DNA from: Tuctoria greenei | Taxonomy: Eukaryota > Streptophyta > Magnoliopsida > Poales > Poaceae | Length of the DNA stretch: 64,000 nucleotides | NCBI GenBank assembly: GCA_036927565.1 | Contig: JAYESD010000001.1 | Coordinates: 17,236,001-17,300,000 of the forward strand | Direction: 5' to 3' | Part shown: positions 22,795 through 35,169 of the stretch, piece by piece | Numbering within the stretch: position 1 is the first letter of the stretch | Layout: each line of letters starts with the position of its first letter | Notes under the pieces: generated by a model | The model's database searches: none | Told to the model about the DNA's origin: nothing | What the model saw: the letters and a program-made list of their open reading frames with translations, nothing else | Translations under genes and position numbers: made by a program

Positions 22795-23890
22795 AGTCCA
22801 CATGTGCATGAGGAAGATGAACCGCAAGCGGAGGCCAATGATCAAGGGGGGCTTCCACACAAGATCAACCTCAAGAAGATGAAGATGATCAACAAGGAGG
22901 GCAACCATCTAGGGGGAGAAGAAGAATATCATGAAGACACAAGACCACAAGTGCCACACCCGAGAGTACAACAATGCGTCCAAAGAGATCACCGAGTCGA
23001 CAACATCATCGGTGACATCCGAAAGGGAGTAACAACTAGATCTCGCATAGCCAACTTTTGTGAGAATTACTCGTTTGTGTCCTTTTTGGAACCACGCGGG
23101 ATTGAGGATGCATTTGAAGATTCGGACTGGGTGGTGGCGATGCAAGAAGAATTGAACAACTTCAAACGGAACAAGGTGTGGGAACTCGTCGAAAGACCTA
23201 ACGTGAACATCGTCGGCACCAAATGGGTCTTGCGCAACAAACAAGACGAACACGGGGTGGTGACAAGGAACAAGGCACGACTTGTGACCAAAGGTTATTC
23301 ACAAGTTGGAGGTTTGGATTTCGATGAAACCTTTTCTCCCGTAGCTACACTTGAATCAATTATAATATTGCTTGCATATGCTACTCACCATGATTTCAAG
23401 CTCTACCAAATGGATGTGAAAAGCGCCTTCCTCAACGGTTCAATCAAGGAGGAGGTGTACGTGGACCAACCACCCGGATTTGAAGACAAAGAGTTCCCCA
23501 ACCACGTCTTTAAACTGTGTAAGGCTCTCTACGGCCTCAAACAAGCTCCTAGAGCTTGGTATGTGTGTCTTAGAGATTTCTTAATTGAAAATGGTTTCAA
23601 GATTGGAAAAGCGGATTATACACTATTTACAAAACACTTTGACAATGACCTCTTTATCTGTCAAATCTATGTTGATGACATTATCTTTGGTTCAACTAAA
23701 AAATCCTTTTGTGAAAAAATTAGTAAGATTATGACAGATAGGTTTGAGATGTCTATGACGGGAGAGATGAAGTACTTCTTGGACTTCCAAGTGAGACAAC
23801 AAAAGGAAGGGACATTCATAAGCCAAACCAAGTACACACAAGACATACTCAACAAGTTTGGGATGGACAAGGCGAAGCCTATCAAGACCC
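22795..23890 (+). pseudogene. Copia A-type pol fragment (linker and reverse transcriptase)
   Basis: The fragment begins in the acidic linker (VHEEDEPQAEANDQGG) and runs through RT: KARLVTKGYSQVGGLDFDET, QMDVKSAFLNG, KALYGLKQAPRAW and YVDD at 23668-23679. It is open throughout, unlike the copy at 15666-17518, but lacks protease, integrase, RNase H and both LTRs. The reading frame is open across the junction with Gypsy gag. The right end is at about 23890, where an inverted LTR begins. Confidence 0.85.
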
Positions 23891-24779
23891 CCATTGTGAC
23901 GGCACAGGGGGTCGAGAGTATTTAATTAGGGGTCGTGCACCTCTATTTATACTAGGTTTTCGAAAGTATACCGTTGGGGTTTTCAAAGTCTAGACTAGTC
24001 TGTGGTGGACTCCGGACTAGTCCGGTGTGCGGCATGTGGGAAACCCTAAGTGTCCTGAATTATCGGACTTGTACGGCCATGGGCGGACAAGTCCGATTTT
24101 GTCTTTGGAGATGTTTGGACTATTCCAGCACATATTGGACTAGTCCGGTGTGGTGAAACCCTTGGTGAATTGAGGACAAGTCCGCACTTGAAAGACTTGT
24201 CTGATTTTGATCAGAAGGTTTTTGGACTAATTCGTGCAGATATTGGACTCGTCCGATTTAGGTCAGAAAGATATCGGACTAGACCGTGGTGATATCGGAC
24301 TTGTCAGACTTCTTGCAAACTGTGAAGTGTTGAGGACTAGTCCGCACTGGAGGGGACCAGTCCGATCTTAGTTAGAGAGATATCGGACTAGTCCGTGGTG
24401 ATATCGGACTAGTCCGGTCTGTGGAAACTGGACTGTGCAAGCAAGTCCGCTCTGGGAGGACTTGTCTGATTCTGGACAGATAGAAATCCGACTAGTCCGG
24501 GGTAAATCGGACTAGTCTGCACGTGTATAACTTTGTGTAGTGAGAGTGATTAAAATTTGCTTGAGCTCTTGGGGTGTGTTTCTCCAACACACTACATAGA
24601 CAAAGAGTATCATAATCATTTCTTGAGCTCCTTTCAACTTGATTCATCACTCTCCCTTCTTTTTGCGCTTTCTTCATATTTTCATTAAAACCTGCGTTCA
24701 TCTCAACAATTTAGTTAGGATCTCATTTGCTTGTCATAAATCAACCAAAACCCACAAGGAATGCCTAGATGCACTTTCG
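23891..24779 (-). repeat. Inverted partial LTR related to Copia A
   Basis: On the minus strand the block starts (at 24779) with the LTR terminus AAAGTGCATCTAGGCATTCC, runs through a palindrome array with ACTAGTCC cores (24000-24530), a TATA-like TATAAATAG near 23945, and ends within the early transcribed region. U5 is absent. It is clearly more diverged from the A LTRs than they are from each other, so I treat it as a related subfamily. Confidence 0.8.
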
Positions 24780-25787
24780 AATGCATATGAAGGTGTTGTG
24801 GATGTCGTTGGAAGATGTTTGCACGTGTGCAAGGAGTGCATGGATGTGGCTACATGGTTCTGAGACATGATGAAGAGATGTGGATGTAAAGAATTGGTCG
24901 GAAAGGTCCAGCCGACTAGGTTATGGACTCAGGCTGCGGCTGAGTCGTGTTTGACTCAAATATGGAATGTTTTGAGTTTGTTATGATAGGATTTTGTGTG
25001 GGTCACGAATTTGAGTTATTTAGGAATGTTGGATACATTCCTAATGTACTTGGAAGTCTTAAGATTGCTTCTATCTGCGTATAGAAGTGTCCTAAGCGGT
25101 TATGGAATGTTTTGATTCGTGATTCGTGATTTTAGTAGGATTGGAGTCCTAGTTTGAGTTGAGTTGTCCTCCGGGCTGGTTATATAAGCAAGGGAGGCCA
25201 GAGCTCGTGTGAGACGACTTTGGGACTGTTCCTATTGTGTTCTATTGAATAAAATTCGTAGTTGAAAGGAACTTTTGTTCCTTGTCCGTATGACTTGTTT
25301 CAGACAAGTTTTCTCGTCGAGTTTCTGCACAGCACTACCTTTCTTTGGTGGTTTTATCATAACTAGAGTTTTACAGATCCGTTTGATGTGATTTTTTTTG
25401 GGTTTTCTTCACAACTTAATTTTATATCATCTGTCAAAATTTTACGGTCATTGGATTTCTGGTTTCTGATCTACACGAGTTTATTTGCAGTGTTCCAGAA
25501 CTGTTTTTATCTGGTAGGACAGATTGACCTTTGTTCGATCTTTCGATCGTAACTTGAGTTTCTCTCGACGGATTTGAGTGATTCTTGTTGTGTCGTCTTC
25601 GTAACTTGATTATATATTATATATATCACTTTTGTCATGGTGAAACACATTTATATTAGTCTCACACATGATTTCTTTAATAGATCGTTTTTCTGCCGAG
25701 GGGTTTTTAATGCTTCCGCTGAAAAAGTTTTAATCTACCATTCACCCCCCCCCCTCTGGTAGCTTTTCATGTGGTCTTCAATCCTAC
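24780..25787 (+). repeat. Sirevirus B LTR, 5'-truncated
   Basis: Matches the reverse complement of the LTRs at 45104-46797 and 48422-50034, from a mid-U3 point (AATGCATATGAAGG) to the LTR end (CTTCAATCCTAC). TATA box TATATAAG is at 25181-25188. The upstream U3 is missing because the inverted A-type LTR abuts it. A run of 12 C precedes the end. No internal sequence follows; the next bases are CACTA-1 coding sequence. Confidence 0.8.
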
Positions 25788-26245
25788 TGTCAGGAGACGA
25801 GCACGACCCAAGTCTGTAAGAGAGGTCATAGGACAAGTGATCATTCCTAGCCTGGATAGTCACGTCGCGACGGATCGACTAGTAAGTTTTCCAAATTCAT
25901 CAATTTAATTATAACTAGTACTATTATTGACACGCTTACACGATTTCTTTGTTTTTTAGAAAAAGTATGAGCAGGAGGTCTTGACGATACACGATGAAGG
26001 AAACGATTGGGAAAATGTGCCAATTGACCTCCAATTCGTGTACGCAAGCGAAGGCGGGAAGGTCCATGGATGGTGAGTTGGTCATTTGTTTTTTTATCTT
26101 CCTTCTTTTACTTATTATTCTTCTTTCTTTTGTAGGTTTGCCATTTTCGAAGAAGTTGTTGACTCGAGATCGGCACAACCTTTGAAAAGGTACTCCATGG
26201 ATGCAGGCTTTGTCCGTTGGGCCGTCGAGTGGCCGTCTCTCATAC
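25788..26245 (+). pseudogene. CACTA-1 TnpA-like gene, 5' visible exons
   Basis: Three exon-like segments have good splice signals. The first (to about 25886, donor GTAAGT) reads VRRRARPKSVREVIGQV onward. The second (about 25959-26072) reads YEQEVLTIHDEGNDWENV and ends GGKVHG before GTGAGT. The third starts after TTTTGTAG (about 26136) and reads FAIFEEVVDSRSAQPLKRY to WAVEWPSLI, where foreign DNA enters. The GGKVHG-to-FAIFEEVVDS region resembles the C-terminal half of plant CACTA second-ORF proteins, which bind subterminal repeats. Assignment is by position upstream of a CACTA 3' end; moderate confidence. Confidence 0.5.
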
Positions 26246-26355
26246 GCAAGAACCCATTAGATCTTGCAAAGGCTTAAGATCACCCCAGGGCCACCTATCG
26301 GGCCCTGGGCCCCACTTGTACGGTGTCTGACCTTACTATAAAAGGATCGAGCAGT
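26246..26355 (+). repeat. Gypsy LTR fragment D, left half
   Basis: GGCCACCTATCGGGCCCTGG near 26290 and ACTATAAAAGGATCG near 26336 match the promoter part of the LTR at 2460-2520. It is interrupted by element C; the matching right half is at 35170-35310. Confidence 0.55.
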
Positions 26356-27897
26356 CGTCGACGGCTGTTATATCCCAATCTCATCTGTCAATATAACTCA
26401 ATTATGTGAAGGATAAGTTATTTCTTGCACACATCACCTTTCTACTTAACCTATTTCCACTTGTCCTTGGAAAAATAGTGAGCGCAGGCTTTTTATGCAG
26501 GAAATGAGGTGAAAAGGGGGGGGGGGGCAATCCTAAAAAATACCATCCCAGTCAATTAAGCATTGACACGTGGCATCACATGGATCAAATGGCCCACAAA
26601 CACACGGATCCAAGGAGATCCAATGGTGTATCACCCATATCAGTCAATAGGGTCCACCTGGAACTGACCTAGAGAAATCACACATGAATCAGGGCGAAGA
26701 CCATTTCGGTCGAACCCTTCCAGCCGGCAAACTCGGTCAACATCCACGTGTCGGCTCCCTGTGATGCCTTAATGATGATGAAGACTGATTTGTGCACTTT
26801 TTGTGGCGGGAACCAACCCTTCTTCAGCTATGAATAGGACCCGCTACCCCTCACTTCAACACACACCATTTGAGCATCATTATATTGTATACATTACTTT
26901 TCTTAGTTCTTAGAGGAGTTAGGCTGTAGAGGAGAGTCTCTAGTCCCAAGTCCAAATTGGGAAAGGAATAGAGGGAGTCTCTCTTTCCTATTCCAAGTTG
27001 GGAAAGGTATGGCTCATGTATTTCTTCCTGTGTTTGTGACTTTATGCATAATAAAGATGTTATCTTTAGTCTTCCTGTATACATATGCTTGGATGAAGCG
27101 TTTCTTATTTGATTATGGAGTCCATGTATGTGGTAGGAATAGTCTTTATGGTAATGCCATAATGATCATAATTTATCATCATAAACACTATAAACCCCCA
27201 CTATAGTCTAAGTAGTTATGATATGATCGTGTTAATATGAAAAACTTATGCTATGTCTAAGCATTGGTTCAATGATATTTAGGTTAGTCATTGCCTTAAG
27301 ATGATATTTGTATCTGGACTCTTAAGATATTTGCTTAGCATGCTAGCATGGTGCAAGGATAGTTAAGTATTGTTGGATATCTCGTAGACCCACAGATTGA
27401 ATAGGTAGGCAGTAGGTGGTGACAACCCTATCTGTACTTTGTAATCCTCCACATTCGTCTATGCCGCAAGCTCTTGGTGGGAGTCATCCTAGTATTGCTA
27501 GGGGTAAACCTGTGTCCGATGTGTTGAACAACTTAGCATAAGGATTCATCATTGACATGCTCATTAGTATCTAACCTAGACTATGTATATGCATATTAGA
27601 GGCATTGTAGGAGCAACTCACTAACTCTTAGTATAATCTCTATTAGGACCCATTTATCCCCCTTAGAATAGAATGCTATTGTGTGTGTCACACTACCTCC
27701 GATCATCTATTATCCATCCTCACTAGAACCCTACCTAGACCATCTACCCTCTCTATTTGATGATTGCAACACTTCGACCTAGCCTTCCCTTGGGATAAAA
27801 TAAATGACACTCTTGGAATACTCTTTTAAGGGGAAGTGCTACATCGATAGTTTCTGTGCGCTTGCAAAATTTATTTTGTACGTAAGAAATGTCAACA
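26356..27897 (+). repeat. Athila-like element C, 5' LTR
   Basis: Direct repeat of 33645-35169. The inferred ends form short inverted repeats (TGTTGA-type start, TCAACA end at 27897); the first bases here are CGTCGA, a mutated version. A TATA-box-like CTATGAATAG at 26828-26837 has one change from the 3' LTR version CTATAAATAG. Overall identity with the 3' LTR looks about 90-95% by eye. A (G)11 run is near 26518-26528. Confidence 0.8.
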
Positions 27898-27905
27898 AGC
27901 ATTTA

Positions 27906-27924
27906 TTGCGCCATTGCCTGGGGA
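27906..27924 (+). other. Primer binding site of element C (tRNA-Asp type)
   Basis: TTGCGCCATTGCCTGGGGA is a mutated form of TGGCGCCGTTGCCGGGGA, the primer site typical of plant Athila elements, at the expected distance after the LTR. Confidence 0.7.
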
Positions 27925-28163
27925 GGCAGTTGAAGTATTGCATGATTGATTGAATAGGACAAGACCCTGGGTAGTTTTTAGTAGGATAACTTTCTTTGTT
28001 TTCGCATTTATTTTAATGTGAAAAAGGGGTAGTGTATGTCTACCTTTCGCCCGCCAGAAAACTTTATTGAAGATCTTTAATCTCTTTTGAGAGATCAACC
28101 TCGTGTCGTTACTCCACACCAACAATTGAAATGTCAATGGCCCAGAAGACCCTTCGTTAGTTT

Positions 28164-29260
28164 TTGGTTACCTCTGCTAACAATGTTATTGTTGGGCCCA
28201 CTGCTAACACGGGATATGTGAACTTTGAAATCAAGACTAGCCTAATCACTATGGTGCAAGCCAACCCATTCTATGGGAAGTCCAACGAGGATGCAAGTGC
28301 TCACCTGCAACAGTTCCTTGAGATCTGCAGCACTTTCAAGATCAAGGACGTTTCTCCTGATGTCGTCCGTCTTAGACTATTTTCGTTCTCCCTTCTTGGG
28401 ATACGAAGCAGTGGTTCTATGCGAACTGAAGTGTTGTAAACACTTGGGAGAAGTATTTTATGGCATTCCTCGCCAAGTTCCTTCCGTTAGGAAAAACCAA
28501 TGCCCTACATGTAAGAATTTCCAACTTCCAACAAGATCCTAAGTAGTCTATTCCTGGGGCATGGGAAAGGATGCAGGAGTACATCCTGGCCTGTCCCCAC
28601 CATGGGATGGACGACTGGCTCATTATCCAAAAATTTTACAAAGGGTTGATCCCTTCCGTCCGTGACCATGTGGATGCAACTGTTGGAGGATCCTTCTTCT
28701 CATTGAACGTACCCAAAGCAAAAGATTTGATTGAGAAGATGGTGCCAAATATGGGTTGGAACAATGAGTGTCTCCAAACTTGTCAGTGAGGCATGCACAC
28801 CTTGAAAGAGGTGGACATGATCGCTGCCAAATTGTACCTCCTTATGAAGAAAATTGATGGACAAGCTAGTGGTGAAGTATGTGGCAATGCTTGGGCTTTA
28901 GACTCTCACATCACATGTGAAGTCTGTGGCAACACAGGTCACATGGGCAACGACTGATTAGAGACTCGTAAGGATGCCCTATATGTAGCAACAATTAGAA
29001 TTTCAAGAACAATGGTTATCGTCCAGGAGGTCAAGGGTGGGGCGAACCACACCCCTTCTTTCAAGGAGGGTGCAACAACAATAGAAACAATGGAAATGAA
29101 CCCAACTTGAGAGAGCATGCCATTAGCAAGCTGATAATCAATGATGCCTTATATAAGAAGCTTTTGACTAATGACAAGACCCTAGAGAATATCAACGCTA
29201 AGGTCGAAGGCTTAGCTTCTACCTTCAAGAACAAGTTCAGCTTCAACAAGATGTTGGAGA
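28164..29260 (+). pseudogene. gag: Element C gag (Athila-type, degenerate)
   Basis: Conserved retrotransposon gag motifs (PF03732 type) occur in order over changing frames: NPFYGKSNEDASAHLQQFLE near 28267-28325, ACPHHGMDDWLII near 28588-28625, a zinc knuckle CEVCGNTGHMGND near 28918-28957 whose final cysteine is replaced by a stop, and the coiled C-terminal part (NDKTLENINAKVEGL) near 29173. Frame changes occur near 28400 and 28560, and single stops near 28787 and 28957. The product would be the capsid of the element. Confidence 0.75.
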
Positions 29261-29379
29261 CCTAGTTAGCTCAAATGTTCCGCCATTGGAGAATGGCAAG
29301 ATGCCAGGTTAGCCCAAACCTCCCGTAGAAAATGTCAACATGATTTCTCTACGGGAAGGCAAGTGGCTGAAGGACCTTG

Positions 29380-30085
29380 ATATCCCTTCATATATTGCTC
29401 TATTGGGGCTAACTACTTTGACAAGGCACTTTGTGACCTTGGAGCAAGTGTGAGTGTTATGCCCAAGGTGGTCTTCGACCAGCTAAACTTCACGAAGCTC
29501 ACTCCAACACAATTTCATCTCCAACTGACTGACTCTTCAGTTCGTTATCTAGAGAGTATTGATGAAGACGTTCCGGTGAAAATCCAGAATACTTAATACA
29601 TGTGGATTTTGTGGTGCTCAACATGGATGTCGAGAAGGACACGCTGCTCATTATTTTGTGCCCATTCCTCAGCACTATGAAAGCTCGCATAGATGTGGGA
29701 GCTGGAGAAATCCACTTCCATATCAATAGCAAGGAGGAGAAGTTTAACTTTCACCCAAAGACGGAGCCATGCTCCATGATTCAAATCAAGTATGAGCCAA
29801 ATGTTAAATCATTCAAGAGGTCGAAGTCACACCTCTAGAAGTGGATTTGCTCATTGCATTCATGAGAGAATTAATTTGTGCAGAGACCCCATCTTTTCAT
29901 CCACGCCGACATCCCAAGAAGACAGAGAAGCTCGAGCCTTCCCAAAGGCCCAAGTCCACAAGCCACCCAAGAAGGAGTGGCAGAAGAAAAAGGCCAAGCT
30001 GTCCGAGCCATTCCTCCGGGCCTGGATGCCAAGAAATGAAAGGGAAAGTTTATCTCATCGGACTTTGGTGAGACCTAGAAAATAG
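29380..30085 (+). pseudogene. Element C protease remnant and proline/lysine-rich tail
   Basis: Residues around CDLGASVSVMPKVV (about 29428-29470) carry the retropepsin D-x-G-A motif (LGAS after a D), followed by FVVLNMDVEKDTLLII near 29607-29655 that matches the flap/second half of Athila proteases. Several frame changes separate the parts. A basic tail (HPRRHPKKTEK) ends near 30080. No reverse transcriptase, RNase H or integrase motif follows, so pol stops here. Confidence 0.65.
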
Positions 30086-30738
30086 AACAATTGGTAGTTA
30101 TCTTTTATCTGATTTTTTCATTTGATTTTTCCCACTTTGTTTTATTTTTCCCACTGCATATTTCATTTTTCCTAGCAAGTTGAGAATCTTATATTCTCGA
30201 TCATCATTTTATTTCCTTATTTTTCACAAAAAGAAAATTGTTGGATTTGGAAAAGAGTTTTATTCGAAAAACAATTTTTCTGAGATGCAAATGTGGCAAT
30301 TCACCAACGGCTAATTTTATAGTTGTTGGGAAGCCACCTGCCAAAAGAGGGATCAGGGGACACCTTACAGGTTGGTTGAACCTCCCTGGTTGGTCGAAGT
30401 GGGGAATGAGCCACTAAGGCTCTCTCTCCTCTAACGGGTACGTTTTGTGCCTCTTATGACCGTTAGGGGATGTACACTATAAATGGTGGCCATGAGGAGG
30501 ACCTCACTTCACCTCATTTTCATCTCCCCAAGTCACTCTCTTGCTCACATTGTTTTCTTTCTCATCATTGAAACACTCTTGCTCAAATCCAACCCAAAAA
30601 GATTTGCTTTCATATGCATTTGCAATTTGATCTCAAGTTCATCAAGGAGGAAATTCGTCGAGGGTTTTGTTTCAACTAACATCACTTCTTTTTGAGTTTT
30701 TGAGTTTTTTCCTTGTTGTGTTCTCGCTTGTTGTGGCC
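30086..30738 (+). other. Pol-less spacer in element C
   Basis: Where RT, RNase H and integrase would be expected in an autonomous Athila element there are only about 650 bp of AT-rich, pyrimidine-rich DNA without a domain match. It ends in a TTTTTGAG-rich leader just before the next ORF. This defines the element as non-autonomous. Confidence 0.6.
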
Positions 30739-32240
30739 ATGAAAGGAATGAAGAGGTTGTTCGGGAAGAGGAAGGGGGCTACAAGCTCAAGCCATGTTGG
30801 AGATTCAAGTGCACATCTCTCCTCTGTTGCTATACCAAGTCCACAGAGGAGGAGTGTGTACGAAGACACCCCCATGGGTGAGAGGAGCAACCCACATCAA
30901 CTTCTCCACGACAACGACCATGACATACAAAGTGAAGTTGAAGATCAAATACGCAAGCTCCTCAAAGATTGTGAGTTTTATCACACTAAAGCGTATGATC
31001 CGGATTTGATCTCCAAAATAGGTATGGATTCTGAATTCTTTTCTGTTTGGCATGCATTAGGATGGGAAAATTTTGTGCACATAGAGGAGAAAGGTTCACA
31101 CTCTCACTATACAATTCTTTTGCACTCTCAAAATAGGATTTGATGGTATTACTTTTAGATTATTTCAAAAAGAATACAACATCCTATCAAAAGAACTAAG
31201 TGAAATTCTAGGTTTCCATAAACGTTGTTTGCAATATTTAGACACTTTGCCTACATCTAACAAACAATGTTTTTGGCATGAATTGACTAGTGAGGTCACA
31301 TGTAGTGCTCCTAGAAATAGCCACTTGCACAATCGTATTGTACACTGCATGCATATATGGGTGGCTATGACTATGTTCCCTAGAGGAGATATTAGAGTAG
31401 TTCGTGATTATGAACTGAGAATTTTATTTGCCATGATTAAAAAGATAAAAGGTGCTCCAGTTATAGCCATGATGACACAATGGTTAGATAATATTTCAAG
31501 GACAGTGCCAATTAAGTGCACTTCATTGATTACTCACATTTCTACTAGGGTTGGAGCATTAGAATATACTTCATTTGAGTATATTGAATTTGAACGAGAA
31601 TTGATTAATGAAGATTATCTAGTGCAAGGACATACCCTTAAGCATGATCATACTGGATCTTTGGTATTTTTCTATCCCGACTTTGTTAATGAAATTTGAT
31701 TACCATAACCGGATTTCGATTTGTACAAATGTCGGAGACTAACCATTGATCTTCTTCCCATCGAGGAAGCTAGAAGAAGTAATGTCTCTGGCAGGGTAAC
31801 TAGAAGCAGCGCATGGAGTGCGACCATGGGCATGCCTCCGACAATCTCCCCGGTCCATGAGTACCAAGATGGAGAGGACCCGACGGGTAATGCACTAGGA
31901 TGGAGTCAACCTCAACCGTATGAGGCTGGAGAGCAGTCTTGGCATGGATGACCGAGTACCGCATGGGACCCCTCCCTATCAACTTCAAGCTCTATAGCTC
32001 TCCTCCAACGTCAATGATAGGGTGTCGTTCCTTTTCGGCTAGAAGTCATCATGGATATAGCCAAGGAATAACGGATCTCAATAGACATATGGGAGACCTT
32101 GAACTGAGGATGGTAGACATCTACAACACACTCCAAGAACATGTCCAAGGCACCCAAGACTAGCAACAACACATGGACACTCAGTTCACCAACTTCAACT
32201 CCACGCTACAAAAACAACAAGCCAATCTCGCGGCATAATT
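30739..32240 (+). pseudogene. Element C accessory ORF (ATHILA ORF-1-like)
   Basis: ATG 30739 opens MKGMKRLFGKRKGATSSS, a basic N-terminus that could direct nuclear entry. The conserved core follows: DPDLISKIGMDSEF near 30998-31040, GWENFVHIEEKGS near 31058, then after a frame change near 31143 the block FWHELTSEVTCSAPRNSHLH, HCMHIWVAMTMFPRGDIRVV and VQGHTLKHDHTGSLVFF up to 31699. A less conserved acidic tail extends to about 32240. This matches repetitive grass proteins allied with the Arabidopsis ATHILA ORF-1 family (PF03078). Only one main frameshift and few stops remain, so it is better preserved than gag. Biochemical role unknown. Confidence 0.65.
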
Positions 32241-33644
32241 CCGTCATCAAGGGTTCAACCCTTATCACAGAGGCAAATGAAGAACAAGCTTGTGGGAGGA
32301 CCTCCACTTGAGGTAACTTGTATCACACCCATTGCATATTTATTTTCCATTCATCCACCATTCACCTTGCATATGAAAAAAGTAATTTAGATTCGCTTTC
32401 AATCAAATAAAGATGTGTGGTAAGAATGATTTAGAATGCACATAGATGAAATGATGAATAGTTTCATTATTTTATTTTTCCTAAGTCCCTAGTTTACAAC
32501 TTTCTACTCTCCAAATATTGCTTTCATTGGCTAAAATTAACTTTGCCTTAATTTAGAAATTGTGGGTAGCAAAAGCTTAACCTAATTCTAGGTTGTTGTG
32601 ATATTTGAGATAGGGATAGGGCTGCTATTCCTAGTTTGAAGGCGAAACTTAGATTTTTAGATAAATTCTAAAAAGATTTAAGTTACCCTCATTTGATTGG
32701 AAATATCTACCAAAGCCATATGATGTTTTACACTAATAAACCTTATGCATGTGCTATTTGCTTTCACATTGAGCCTAGTGAAACTAGTATAGTCCTATGT
32801 GAGAATTCGTTCATCTCTTTCTGAATTCAAGACTTCACTTGCACATGCTATACTTCTACACTAGAAGCTAGCAAAATTCCATCATATCATCATTCTACAA
32901 TAAAAAGAGGAACTCCATGCCTTCCATGCTTAGTACTTTCTTCAAGTTTATTGCATAAAAAGAGAGTAGAAGACATGGCTACAAGAAAAAGAAAATGCAT
33001 GCTTACATCATAAGCTTGAGAAGAAATGCTTCCATCAAAAGCATGAGAAAAAAAGTAGTCATGTTTCATCCCTGCAATAAAGAGAGTCTACATAAAAAGG
33101 AGTCATCTCAACATCCACTTCCACTTACATTCCATCACACATGCACAAGTCTTGAATCAAAATATTTTGAATTGATTTCTCCTAAGGCTTACTCTTTTGA
33201 CTTAGAAAAAATATGTGTTGCAAATATGCCTACTCTCATACCCTACCAAGATCCACGTATAAGCCTATTTAGTGGTAGAATTAATATAGGCAAATGCCTT
33301 GGTGAGGATATATTTCCACAACACAAAAGGAGTGATTGAGAGAATAAATTTGAGGTACTTAGAATCTAAATTGAAACTCTCCGGAATTTAAGTGGAACTT
33401 GATATCTAGGATATGCTTGCTCCATTTATTGTTCTATGTTTCAACTCCCATAAATAGGAGAAGGCATAAGCCCCATAATGACTTAAGAAGGGTAGAGTAC
33501 CATAGCCAATTTTTTCAATATTAGGTAGAGTATTTTATTGTCCACTTGGTACCTTTGAAAGGTAGAACATTGTAGCAACTCCTCATCATCAACCTGAAGT
33601 CTTGACTTTGCTCGGGACAAGCAAATGATAAGCTTGGTGAAGTT
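32241..33644 (+). other. 3' noncoding region of element C
   Basis: No credible ORF; the short frame at 32995-33339 has no recognisable domain. The end contains TTTGCTCGGGACAAGCAAATG (33608-33628), the sequence that in many Gypsy elements of this group lies shortly before the 3' LTR, and AGCTTGGTGAAGTT, a weak polypurine tract at 33631-33644. Confidence 0.5.
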
Positions 33645-35169
33645 TGTTGACGGTTGTTATATCCCAATTTTCTATCAATATAACTCAATATGTGAAGGAT
33701 AAGTCATTTCTTACACACATCACCTTTCTACTTAACCTATTTCCACTTGTCCTTGGAAAAATAGTGCATGCAGGCTTTTTATGCAGGGATTGAGGTGAAA
33801 AAGGGGGAGCAATCCTAAAAAGTATCATCCCAACAAATCAAGCACTGACTTGTGGCATCACATGGATCAAATAGCCCACAAACCAATGGATCCGAGGAGA
33901 TCCAACTGTGCATCACCCATATCAGTCAATAGGGCCCACCAGGAAGTGACCTGGAGAAAGCACATGTGAATCAGGGTGAAGAACAGTTTGGCCGAACCCT
34001 TCCTGGTGCCAAACGTGGTCAACTTCCACGTGTAGGCTCCCTGGGCTGCCTTGATAACGATGAAGACTGGTTCGTGCGCTTTTGTGGCAGGAACCGACCC
34101 TTCTCGAGCTATAAATAGGACCCGCTACCCCTCACTTCAACACACACCACTTGAGCATCATTCTATCGTATACACTACTTTTCTTAGTCCTTAGAGGAGT
34201 TAGGCTGTAAAAGGACAGTCTTTAGTCTAAAGTCCAAATTGGGGAAGGAGTAGAGGGAGTGTCTCTTCCCAATTCCAAATTGGGAAATGTATGGCTCATG
34301 TATTCCTTCATGTATTTGTGACTTTATGTATAATAAAGTTGTTATCTTTAGTCTTCCTTTATACATATGCTTGGATGAAGTGTTTCTTGTTTGATTGTGG
34401 AGTCCATGTATGTGGTAGGAGTAGTCATTATGATTATGCCATAATGATCATAATTTATCATCATAAACACTATAAACCTCCACTATAGTCTAAGTAGTTA
34501 TGATATGATCATGTTAATATGAATAATTATGCTATGTTTAAACTTTGGTTCAATGATGTTTAGGTTAGTCATTGCCTTAAGATGATATTTGTATCCGGAC
34601 TCTTAAGGTATTTGCTTAGCATGCTAGCATGGTGCTAGGATAGTTAAGTTACATTGGATGTCTCGTAGACCCACGGATTGAAGAGGTAGACAGTAGGTGG
34701 TGATAGCCCTATCTGTCCTTTGTAATCCTCCACGTTTGGCTATGCCACAGGCTCTTGGTGGGAGTCGTCCTAGTATTGCTATGGGTAAACTCGTGCCCGA
34801 TGTGTTGAACAACTTAGCATAAGGATTCATCATTCACATGCTCATTGGTATCCAACGTAGGCTATGTATATGTATATTAGAGGCATTGTAACTAACTCTT
34901 AGTCTAATCTCCATTAGGACCCATTTATCCCGCTTAGAATAGAATGCTCTTGTGTGTGTTACACTACCTCTGATCATCTATTATCCATCCTCACTAGAAC
35001 CCTACCTAGACCATTCTACCCTCTTTATTTCATGATTGAAACATTTCGACCTAGCCTTCCCTCGTAATAAAATAAATCACACCTTTGGAATACTCTTTTA
35101 AGGGAAAATGCTACATTTATAGTTTCTGTGCACTTGTGGAATTTATTTTGTACGTAACAAACATCAACC
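33645..35169 (+). repeat. Athila-like element C, 3' LTR
   Basis: Starts TGTTGACGG and aligns along its length with 26356-27897, including the intact TATA box CTATAAATAG at 34109-34118. The end is near TCAACC (35169). The five bases outside each LTR (GCAGT left, ACAGC right) are not a clean duplication, perhaps through later mutation. Confidence 0.8.
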
